DNA of 7,239 bases from NCBI GenBank assembly GCA_900554925.1, contig USJG01000117.1, positions 1 through 7,239 on the forward strand. Direction: 5' to 3'. The translations under genes were made by a program, and so were the position numbers. Source of the DNA: an uncultured Lachnospiraceae bacterium (GTDB lineage Bacteria > Bacillota > Clostridia > Lachnospirales > Lachnospiraceae). Shown one piece after another: positions 1-6,433 of this stretch (positions within the stretch are counted from its first letter, which is position 1; each line of letters starts with the position of its first letter). The notes under the pieces are model-generated. The model had not been told where the DNA came from. It did no database searches and saw only the letters and a program-made list of their open reading frames with translations.

Positions 1-1297
1 CTGCAAGACCTTCCACGTGATCAATCTTTACTTCCGTTCCCGGATGATATTCATTAATACATGCTTCGATGGCTGCTGCTACACCGCTGGCAACTGCATA
101 TCCGCGTCCGGCTCCGAAAGCATCATTTAACTCAACTTCTTTGTCATAAGTATTAAAGTCAATCTCTTTGGCTTCAAACATACCTGCAAGCTCTTCAAAG
201 GTAATTACAAAATCCACATCAGAACGAACTGTTCGCCGGGAAGCCTCCAGCTTTTTTGAAGCACAGGGGCCAATAAATACAACACTGGCATCCGGGTGGT
301 CTTCTTTGATCTTTCTGGCGGTGGCTACCATAGGCGTTAAGGCATTGGAAATTTTATCAATAGTTTCCGGAAAAAATTTCTTGGCAAGCATGGACCAGGA
401 AGGACAGCAGGAAGTAAGCAAAAATGGAAGCTCTCCGGTAGCTACCTCCTTCACATAATGCTCCGCTTCTGCCATAGCACCCATATCTGCGCCGATTGCA
501 GTTTCATACACATCATAAAATCCAAGCTCTTTCAGCGCTCCCTTGATCTTATCAGGGGTAGCATCCTTTCCAAACTGTCCCACAAAGGCAGGCGCTACCT
601 GCGCAATGATCTTCCTTCCTGACTGCAATGCGCGGATCAGTTGGAAAATCTGGGATTTGTCGGCGATGGCTCCAAAAGGACAGCTTACCATACACTGGCC
701 GCAGGAAACACATAGCTCCGTATCTATATAAGCGCGTCCCTTTTTATCACTTTTAATGGCATTTACACCACAGTGGGCAAGACAGGGACGAACCTGATGG
801 GAAATAGCGTCATAGGGGCAGACAGATTTGCATTTACCGCATTTGATACATTTTTCCTGATCAATGACGGATTTCCCGTTCTTCATGGTAATTGCCCCTC
901 TTGGACACACCTCGCGGCAGGGATGTGCAACACAACCCATGCATTTATCGGTTACGTCATATTGATTTTCAGGACATGCATTACAGGCAGATGGAATCAC
1001 CTGCATCAGGGGAGGCTCATAGTATTTTTCATCTATGTTGCTTTCCTCAAGCCCCTGGGTAGCATGGACAGGAGCGTTTTCCGGACGCAGGGATAAACCC
1101 ATAGCCAGACGGATCCGCTCTCTTACAATAGCGCGCTGCCGATAAATACTGTCATATTCTGATTCATCATAATCAACGATCTTATAGGGCAGCGCCTCCA
1201 CATCATCCTTCAGATTATCCGAATGATATGCAAGATCAGCCACTTCCTTAAAAATACGTCTTCTATCCTTGCGAACCTGTGTATCAATTCCTCTCAT
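1..1297 (-). CDS. Monomeric [FeFe] hydrogenase, group B-like, multi-[4Fe-4S] N-terminus (C-terminus cut by window edge)
   Basis: This gene encodes an iron-only hydrogenase that should interconvert protons and H2, probably with ferredoxin as electron partner in the cytoplasm. It was read directly from the minus strand; 432 residues are visible, starting MRGIDTQVRK. AAAGG lies 8 bases before the ATG and supports this start. Residues 1-100 are a charged helical leader. Residues 105-206 carry 16 cysteines: C105, C108, C119, C122, C127, C131, two classical ferredoxin motifs (C150/153/156/160 and C196/199/202/206), and C172 and C176 between them. The H-cluster domain begins near residue 230. Motif L1 is TSCCPSW (295-301), keeping both the proton-relay cysteine C297 and the cluster ligand C298. 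Motif L2 is IGPCASKK (342-349, ligand C345); the GPC..KK form, rather than MPC..K..E, suggests group B (TIGR04105-like). Motif L3 and its two cysteines lie beyond the left edge, probably 50-70 residues. No frameshift is seen. Hydrogenase identity is firm; the subgroup is an inference. Confidence 0.93.
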   Translation of the reverse strand, partial: MRGIDTQVRKDRRRIFKEVADLAYHSDNLKDDVEALPYKIVDYDESEYDSIYRQRAIVRERIRLAMGLSLRPENAPVHATQGLEESNIDEKYYEPPLMQVIPSACNACPENQYDVTDKCMGCVAHPCREVCPRGAITMKNGKSVIDQEKCIKCGKCKSVCPYDAISHQVRPCLAHCGVNAIKSDKKGRAYIDTELCVSCGQCMVSCPFGAIADKSQIFQLIRALQSGRKIIAQVAPAFVGQFGKDATPDKIKGALKELGFYDVYETAIGADMGAMAEAEHYVKEVATGELPFLLTSCCPSWSMLAKKFFPETIDKISNALTPMVATARKIKEDHPDASVVFIGPCASKKLEASRRTVRSDVDFVITFEELAGMFEAKEIDFNTYDKEVELNDAFGAGRGYAVASGVAAAIEACINEYHPGTEVKIDHVEGLA

Positions 1298-1330
1298 ATA
1301 TTTTGCCTTTCTGCCAGAAACCTTATTAAA

Positions 1331-1358
1331 CTCAAACAAAAATCCTGCTTACAGGATT
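1331..1358 (-). terminator. Rho-independent terminator-like hairpin between feoB and the hydrogenase gene
   Basis: On the minus strand a perfect 7-bp stem (AATCCTG, loop TAAG, CAGGATT) is followed directly by the T-rich tail TTTGTTTGAG. A second smaller hairpin (CCCGC, loop AAAGG, GCGGG, positions 1360-1374) stands just before it. The hairpin lies 78 bases past the feoB stop and about 44 bases before the hydrogenase start codon, so the natural reading is termination of the feoAB transcript. If the hydrogenase promoter lies upstream of it (see 1394-1422), it would instead sit in the hydrogenase leader and reduce or regulate that gene's transcription. The T tract is interrupted by one G, so its strength is uncertain. 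Confidence 0.7.
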
Positions 1359-1393
1359 CCCCGCCCTTTGCGGGCTGCGTTAGCAACATGTAT

Positions 1394-1422
1394 ATTTTTA
1401 CATAAACCTGCAAGGAAATCAA
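1394..1422 (-). promoter_or_regulatory. Candidate promoter for the hydrogenase gene
   Basis: On the minus strand TTGATT (1417-1422, 4 of 6 to TTGACA) is followed after 17 bases by AAAAAT (1394-1399, 4 of 6 to TATAAT), with TG placed as in an extended -10. Transcription would begin near 1387, giving a leader of roughly 90 bases that includes both hairpins at 1341-1374. The region is AT-rich, so such matches arise easily by chance. An alternative -10 (TTTAAT, just after the terminator) has no acceptable -35. Treat this as a weak prediction. Confidence 0.3.
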
Positions 1423-1436
1423 GGTATAAATCAAAT

Positions 1437-3434
1437 TTACAAAATTAGGCTGCCCACCTGAAAAACAAGCGTTGCCATTCCCCAGGCAAACAGAATCTGG
1501 AACAGCGCAAGCTTTAAGGTAAATGCCGCAGATCCGCTTTCTTTTTTTATGGTGGCCATTGCCGCTGCGCAGGGAACATATAAGAGAACAAACAGCATCA
1601 TACAATATGCGTTTAAAGGCCCGAAAGCCGGATCAATATTTTTTAAATTGTCAATTACGGTTGTTAAGTTTGCAGCTTCAGCACTGCCGGCGCCAAACAG
1701 GACAGAAAAGCTGGAAACTACCACTTCCTTTGCGGAAATACCTGCAATCAGTGACACAATGATCTGCCACATGCCAAGCCCTGCCGGACGCATTACCGGC
1801 TCCAGCCATTTGCCGATCATAGCCCCAAAGCTGTCGCCTGGATCTGTAACCATACCAGCGGGGCCAAAATTCAGTACCAGCCATATGATGATCGAGGCTA
1901 TGAAAATAGTTGTTCCCGCCTTGGAAAGATAATCCTTCAGTTTATTCCACACATAAATCCGTATGGTTCTGCCATTGGGCCTTTTATACTCAGGCAGTTC
2001 GATCAAAAGACTTTCATTTACCTTTTCCTTTTCATATACGTGTAGAATCCGGGCTACCAGAATTGCGCACAGCATCCCGATCACATACATGGAAAAGGCG
2101 GCAATATGGGCATATTTTCCAAAAAACAATCCGGAAAACAACACATACACCGGAAGCCTTGCGGAACAGGACATAAAAGGAGTGATGATCATAGTTCTTC
2201 TGCGATCCTTTTCTGTCTCCAGTGCACGGGAAGCCATGATTGCAGGCACTGTACAGCCAAATCCCAAAACCATCGGAAGAAATGCCTTGCCTGAAAGCCC
2301 TACTTTTCCCATGATTCCATCCATCACATAAGCTACCCTGGACATATAACCACTGTCCTCCAAAATGGCAAGGGCCAGAAACAGGATTGCAATATTGGGA
2401 ATAAAGGTAAGAATGCCTCCTACGCCCGCTATGATTCCATCCACGATCAATGATATGAGCCAGTCCGCTGCATGAATATTTCCAAGGAAGCTGCTTACAT
2501 AACCGGAGAAAACATCCAGAAACTCTTCAAAATATCCTTTCATCCAATCGCCGATAGTAAAGGTAAGGAAAAATACCATTGCCATAATGCACAGGAATAT
2601 GGGCACACCCCATATGGGATGCGTTAAGATCCTGTCTGTCTTTTCTGTACTGTCCTTATTCTTTTTGCGATAAAAAAGAACTTCTTTTATGATATTCTCA
2701 ATATAAGAATATTTGGTCTGAATAATTTCCTTTTCATAGCTTCTGTCAGCAATGTTGCTTACCTGAATGGGGTGTTCATTTTTCACATCCTCGTCATCCT
2801 CAAGAAGTTTGATGGCGTGCCATCTTACGGAGGAATGGGTAGGATAATGGGCCTGCATTATCACGGAAAGCTTTTCTATCTTATTTTCTATTTCCTGGCT
2901 GTAATGAAGAATATCACCTTTAGCGCCCTCTTCGTAATGATGGATTACTGCATGAAGCAGAATATCCAGTCCTTTGCGCCTGGCGGCAGATACAGGCACC
3001 ACCGGTATATCGCCTAAAAGCTCCGGCAGTCTGTGGAGATCGATCTCCATGCCCCGCTCCTCCACAATATCCATCATATTAAGCGCCAGCACAACTGGTT
3101 TTCCAAGCTCCAGTAGTTGCAGGGTCAGATATAAATTTCTTTCAAGGGAGGAAGCGTCAACTACATTGACGATCACTTCAATATCATCATCCATAACGCA
3201 GCTTCTGGTAACTTTCTCTTCCATGGTATAGCAGGTAAGTGAATAGATTCCGGGCGTATCCACAAGACTCATGGAAACGCCTTCATATTCTGCTTCTCCC
3301 TGGATTTTTTCCACCGTAACTCCAGGCCAGTTGGCTACCTTAAGCCTTGAACCGGTAATGGCATTAAACAAGGTGGTCTTTCCGCAGTTAGGATTCCCCA
3401 CGAAGGCTACATGAACAATCTTATCATCTCTCAT
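1437..3434 (-). CDS. feoB: Ferrous iron transport protein B (FeoB), GTP-dependent Fe(II) permease
   Basis: FeoB imports Fe(II) across the cytoplasmic membrane, the main iron route for anaerobes where iron stays reduced. The 665-residue protein starts with a complete G domain: G1 GNPNCGKT (13-20), G2 T40 within NWPGVTVE (35-42), G3 DTPG (59-62), G4 NMMD (119-122) and G5 SA (149-150). A charged helical cytosolic linker spans about 155-265, and the membrane domain begins near HPIWGVP (272-278). The first gate region holds LEDSGYMSR (358-366) and GFGCTVPAIMA (391-401) with conserved C394; the second gate has LYVPCAAAMA (618-627) with C622. The length is usual for Firmicutes and shorter than the 773 residues of the E. 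coli protein. The ATG lies inside feoA (11-base overlap), with GGAGG 9 bases upstream, which suggests translational coupling. No feoC is seen. All G-motifs are intact, so the protein should be active. Confidence 0.98.
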   Translation of the reverse strand: MRDDKIVHVAFVGNPNCGKTTLFNAITGSRLKVANWPGVTVEKIQGEAEYEGVSMSLVDTPGIYSLTCYTMEEKVTRSCVMDDDIEVIVNVVDASSLERNLYLTLQLLELGKPVVLALNMMDIVEERGMEIDLHRLPELLGDIPVVPVSAARRKGLDILLHAVIHHYEEGAKGDILHYSQEIENKIEKLSVIMQAHYPTHSSVRWHAIKLLEDDEDVKNEHPIQVSNIADRSYEKEIIQTKYSYIENIIKEVLFYRKKNKDSTEKTDRILTHPIWGVPIFLCIMAMVFFLTFTIGDWMKGYFEEFLDVFSGYVSSFLGNIHAADWLISLIVDGIIAGVGGILTFIPNIAILFLALAILEDSGYMSRVAYVMDGIMGKVGLSGKAFLPMVLGFGCTVPAIMASRALETEKDRRRTMIITPFMSCSARLPVYVLFSGLFFGKYAHIAAFSMYVIGMLCAILVARILHVYEKEKVNESLLIELPEYKRPNGRTIRIYVWNKLKDYLSKAGTTIFIASIIIWLVLNFGPAGMVTDPGDSFGAMIGKWLEPVMRPAGLGMWQIIVSLIAGISAKEVVVSSFSVLFGAGSAEAANLTTVIDNLKNIDPAFGPLNAYCMMLFVLLYVPCAAAMATIKKESGSAAFTLKLALFQILFAWGMATLVFQVGSLIL

Positions 3435-3657
3435 TGCGCTTTTCCTCCACTTCGATTCCCTGACTGATATGTTTGCCTATGGCAAGTCTGGTTCCCCGGA
3501 CCCGTATGATAAGCGCGCCATTCTTTTTCCGGTTCAGCACCGTGATCACTGTACCATCATTTAAACCAAGGGCCTGCAGACGACGGGTAAGCCCTTCCTC
3601 GACATACAGACCCTTTACTTCATAACTTTTTCCTTTCATGCCTTCAAACAATGACAT
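3424..3657 (-). CDS. feoA: FeoA family protein, cytosolic partner of FeoB
   Basis: FeoA is a small SH3-like cytosolic protein that is needed for, or modulates, Fe(II) uptake by FeoB. This one has 77 residues, the normal size for a stand-alone FeoA. It shows the family pattern: an early GKSYEVKGL strand (9-17), the TRRLQALGLNDGTVITV turn (24-40), then the NGALIIRVRGTRLAIG strand pair (46-61). It ends in a charged tail, EVEEKRNER. The ATG is preceded by AGAGGA, 7 bases upstream. It is the first gene of the feoAB unit and its 3' end overlaps the feoB start by 11 bases. The upstream gap carries a promoter and a Fur-box-like site, so expression should rise when iron is scarce. Assignment from sequence pattern and neighbour feoB is firm. 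Confidence 0.95.
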   Translation of the reverse strand: MSLFEGMKGKSYEVKGLYVEEGLTRRLQALGLNDGTVITVLNRKKNGALIIRVRGTRLAIGKHISQGIEVEEKRNER

Positions 3658-3673
3658 AAGCTCATCCTCTTTT

Positions 3674-3692
3674 GTTAATGATAATAATAATC
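3674..3692. promoter_or_regulatory. Fur-box-like operator upstream of feoAB
   Basis: The plus-strand sequence GTTAATGATAATAATAATC matches the classical 19-base Fur box GATAATGATAATCATTATC at 16 of 19 positions (mismatches at 2, 13 and 16). It lies 16 bases upstream of the feoA start codon and covers the predicted -10 element, the expected position for repression by iron-loaded Fur. Because the element is rich in A and T, a chance match is possible, but position and target gene both fit. A DtxR-type regulator is an alternative, although its usual half-sites are not apparent. Confidence 0.7.
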
Positions 3693-3710
3693 AAGAACAT
3701 TAAAGCACAA
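3681..3710 (-). promoter_or_regulatory. Candidate feoAB promoter
   Basis: On the minus strand TTGTGC (3705-3710, 3 of 6 to TTGACA) is followed after 18 bases by TATTAT (3681-3686, 5 of 6 to TATAAT). A second TATTAT overlaps it at 3684-3689. The -10 lies inside the Fur-box-like site. Transcription would begin about 10 bases before the AGAGGA ribosome binding site. The -35 is weak, so some dependence on read-through from the ABC operon upstream is possible. Confidence 0.5.
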
Positions 3711-3736
3711 AAGCTTATGGTTTGCAAGCCATCCTG

Positions 3737-4300
3737 CTACTCCTCTTCCATCTGTTCTTCCTCGGTTACCTGTTTAAAACTGTCCAGGGATTTGTTTAAA
3801 GTATAATAGATGGAACTGTCAGTGATATAAACGGTATTTTCATCATTGATGCTTATATAATAACCCTGCATCATGGAGTTATAATCCCCCAGTTTAATGA
3901 TATACATATTGTTTTCCCACTGAACCGTTACGCTGATCATCGGTTCTGCCAGACCATACTGTGACATATCCTCCACGTTTTCTATACAGGTATCAGAGGT
4001 CATCTGGCAGATATTTTCCAAAAAGCTTTCAACCAAACTGTCATCAATCTGGGCCGCTTCCTCCTCCAGCGATTTCCATGTATCATTTTCCTTTATCAGA
4101 TTTGTGGTTTCCTCTTCTGTGATAATACCTATTTCCGTAATTGCTGACGCATCCACATCAAGCACCTGGTAGATGACTGTTTCCTCCTTCGCTTCTTCCG
4201 GTGCATTTTTCTGATATATTTTCATTGCAATAAAAGCTATTACGACTATCATAAAGACAGCGCATAAGACCACCAATTGTATTCTTTTTTTCTTATTCAT
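3737..4300 (-). CDS. Short DUF4340-like membrane-anchored protein of the ABC module
   Basis: The function is unknown; related proteins often accompany GldG-type ABC transporters as an extracytoplasmic accessory. The 187-residue protein has a basic N-terminus (MNKKKR), one membrane segment (about 9-28), then an acidic soluble domain presumably outside the membrane. DUF4340-like features are a strand pair ITEIGI (54-59) and TNLIKENDTWKSL (66-78), YGLAEP (115-120), and a KLGDYNSMMQGYYIS segment (136-150). It lacks the cleavage motif of a lipoprotein, so the N-terminal helix probably stays as an anchor. DUF4340 proteins commonly run to 300-500 residues with repeated units; this one holds a single unit and ends in TEEEQMEEE. 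It follows the fused permease after 21 bases, with GGAGG 13 bases before the ATG, a rather long spacing. No convincing terminator follows it. The family call rests on pattern memory and context. Confidence 0.75.
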   Translation of the reverse strand: MNKKKRIQLVVLCAVFMIVVIAFIAMKIYQKNAPEEAKEETVIYQVLDVDASAITEIGIITEEETTNLIKENDTWKSLEEEAAQIDDSLVESFLENICQMTSDTCIENVEDMSQYGLAEPMISVTVQWENNMYIIKLGDYNSMMQGYYISINDENTVYITDSSIYYTLNKSLDSFKQVTEEEQMEEE

Positions 4301-4321
4301 AAAGATGCTTTTACCTCCCTG

Positions 4322-6433
4322 TTACCATTTACGCCTTCTGAACCATATAATAAATCCGCTGATCAGAAACGCAAAAGGAATTATGATAACTGTAATCAAT
4401 GAAATCAGTATTATATTATTTTCTGTCAGGACAAGATAACTGATTTCATAGCTTTTAACAGGGATGGAAACGCTGCCTTCGCGGGTCACAAGACTTCCCA
4501 GGCTCCCTGTAAAAAGCTTGTTATTGGTTCCTGCAACCATAGAATCCGCACCTTCTGTAAATATAAATTTGCTGGAATATATAATTGCTGTAGAACTTTC
4601 CTCTCCCACAGTTTTTACACATTTCACTCCAATCGCAAAAGGACCATCCACATCTCCTGCCTGTTTGTCATAGCTGTCACTGCCTGTAAGGTCATTTCTT
4701 ACATAGCTGTCAGTTGAAGATGTCAGCAGTTCCGTTACCTCCGTACTTTCATCCTCTTCAATGGTAAGTCCCTGGGCTTCGGGAACAAACACATAGCTTC
4801 CGCTGTTGTAGGCACTGGCAGTAACACTGTCATAAGCAATATCAGGAAGAAGATAAAAGGGATTTCCTCCGTAATAATAATTTTTGTTCCCCTCAATGAT
4901 TAAACCGGTGGAAACAGATACTCCATAGTAATCCAAAAGGCTGCTGAAATTTGTAAGTTCCCTGCCTGTATAACCTGAAATCAGCAGCACATCTCCCCCC
5001 TGATTCATATAATTTAACATTTTTTCCGTATCGTCATCTGATAAATCCTCTGTTGGTGCATTTATGATGATGCACTGGGCGTCCTCTGGCACATCATCAT
5101 AGTTCATAAGATTAATCGTCTCATAATCTACATTTTCCTTTTCTATTGCCGATAAGAAGGATTCGTCAAAGGACGTTTCCCCATGCCCCTCCAGAAGATA
5201 GATTTTGGGCATATCATCTGTAGTCACAAAATTAATAGCGCTGGTAATCTGTCCTTCGCCATCATAGCCGGTTACTGTGGAAGAATAAGTTGAATAATCA
5301 AACTCCGTCTCATAAATGTCACTGTAATCAATTACCTTGTTTCGTTTGCTCCCTTCAACGATAATACTGTTATAGGTTATTGAAGAATTGGTATACTGGG
5401 TAAAAAATTTAGGATTTACGGCCGGGTCAACATAGGACAGCTTAATATGAGAATTTAAGTCCGCATAATTTTGCAATGTGGTATCAAGGGTGCTGTCGGC
5501 CTGTTCCTGATTTGCCAGCACATAAATATTAATATCTTCTGTAAGATCCTGTACCATGGCTTTGGTTTCCTCGGTCAGAGAATAAATCTTATTCGACGTC
5601 ACATCAAACACCGTATATTTTGAAGGAAGCTCTGCTACCATCACATTGACGAGCACCGCCAGTAAAGTACTGATAATCACTACTGTGGAGCTGTATGCAC
5701 CCATACTGATATTTTTTGTGGAAAACTGATAACGCCTTTTTTGTATGGACTGTACAGTGAAGATCAAAAACAATGCGATCACCGACAAATAATAAATAAT
5801 ACTTGCCATATGCAAAGAGCCATTTAGCAGATCATCAAACCTGCTTACCATATCAAAGACGCTTAATATCCTGGTCAGCAGATTTCCGGTGGCAGAAATC
5901 ATGTTACAGATCCCTGACATGACATAACCCAAAAACAGTATGGCAAATGTAAGTACTGCGGAAATTACCTGACTTTCTGTCAGCGAGGAAATAAAAACAC
6001 CAACAGCAATACAGGCAAGCCCATACAGAAAAAATCCCAAAATAGCAAGATAGGATTCTCCAAAGGAAACTGTGCCGAAGATACTAAGGATCAGAGGATA
6101 AACGCTGATAATAGCTACAGGAATGGCAAAAACAGTTGCCAGTGCCAGAAACTTTCCAATTACAATGGCGCTTACACTGACCGGTGATGTAAGGATCAAC
6201 TGATCCGTCTTCTGATGCCGCTCCTCCGCCAGGATACGCATGGTCAGTACCGGAAAACTGATCAGAAATAAAAACACTACAGAGGACAGGGCATAGCCAA
6301 TATAGGGGTATCCCATGAAAAGATTATATACCGCAAAATAAATTCCTAACAAAAACAGCGTTGCCCCAATAAAAAGCGCCCCTAAAAACGAATGAAAATA
6401 GCACTTAAGTTCTCTTTTATAAATTGCTGTCAT
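4322..6433 (-). CDS. Fused ABC-2 permease (GldF-like) and GldG-like auxiliary protein
   Basis: This is the membrane component of an uncharacterised ABC exporter; the substrate is unknown. Of 703 residues, the first 230 form an ABC-2 permease with about six membrane segments (near 14-36, 47-66, 89-119, 129-150, 155-177, 209-229). It carries the family segment MRILAEERHQKTDQLILTSP (65-84) between segments two and three. A seventh segment (247-268) opens the GldG-like part: FDVTSNKIYSLTEETKAMV (276-294), a vpv-type strand INIYVLAN (301-308), YLLEGHGE (412-419), a QGGDVLLISGY segment (478-488) and LLDYYGVSVSTGLIIEGN (499-516). The large domain 269-671 should be extracytoplasmic. It is held by a last segment (672-697) ending RRRKW. 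In Bacteroidetes gliding bacteria, GldF and GldG are separate proteins; here they are one chain. The start overlaps the ATPase stop by 4 bases (ATGA), with GGAGG 9 bases upstream. The architecture is well supported; a role in gliding is not implied. Confidence 0.9.
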   Translation of the reverse strand: MTAIYKRELKCYFHSFLGALFIGATLFLLGIYFAVYNLFMGYPYIGYALSSVVFLFLISFPVLTMRILAEERHQKTDQLILTSPVSVSAIVIGKFLALATVFAIPVAIISVYPLILSIFGTVSFGESYLAILGFFLYGLACIAVGVFISSLTESQVISAVLTFAILFLGYVMSGICNMISATGNLLTRILSVFDMVSRFDDLLNGSLHMASIIYYLSVIALFLIFTVQSIQKRRYQFSTKNISMGAYSSTVVIISTLLAVLVNVMVAELPSKYTVFDVTSNKIYSLTEETKAMVQDLTEDINIYVLANQEQADSTLDTTLQNYADLNSHIKLSYVDPAVNPKFFTQYTNSSITYNSIIVEGSKRNKVIDYSDIYETEFDYSTYSSTVTGYDGEGQITSAINFVTTDDMPKIYLLEGHGETSFDESFLSAIEKENVDYETINLMNYDDVPEDAQCIIINAPTEDLSDDDTEKMLNYMNQGGDVLLISGYTGRELTNFSSLLDYYGVSVSTGLIIEGNKNYYYGGNPFYLLPDIAYDSVTASAYNSGSYVFVPEAQGLTIEEDESTEVTELLTSSTDSYVRNDLTGSDSYDKQAGDVDGPFAIGVKCVKTVGEESSTAIIYSSKFIFTEGADSMVAGTNNKLFTGSLGSLVTREGSVSIPVKSYEISYLVLTENNIILISLITVIIIPFAFLISGFIIWFRRRKW

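Noticed and set aside
168..1096. Three plus-strand open frames (168-458, 543-731, 773-1096) opposite the hydrogenase
   Set aside because: They lie antisense to a continuous minus-strand frame that carries clear ferredoxin and H-cluster motifs; their translations show no recognisable domain and no good ribosome binding site was noted.
1388..1403. Rex (NADH-sensing) operator upstream of the hydrogenase
   Set aside because: The inverted repeat ATGTA-N6-TACAT does not resemble the clostridial Rex pattern of TTGTTAA and TTAACAA half-sites.
1294..1605. Minus-strand open frame of 103 codons spanning the end of feoB and the following gap
   Set aside because: It overlaps the conserved FeoB C-terminus in another frame and has no domain-like sequence.
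3718..3733. Hairpin ATGG/CCAT just after the DUF4340 stop as a terminator
   Set aside because: Only four base pairs with an internal mismatch and a self-complementary loop, and no T tract directly following.
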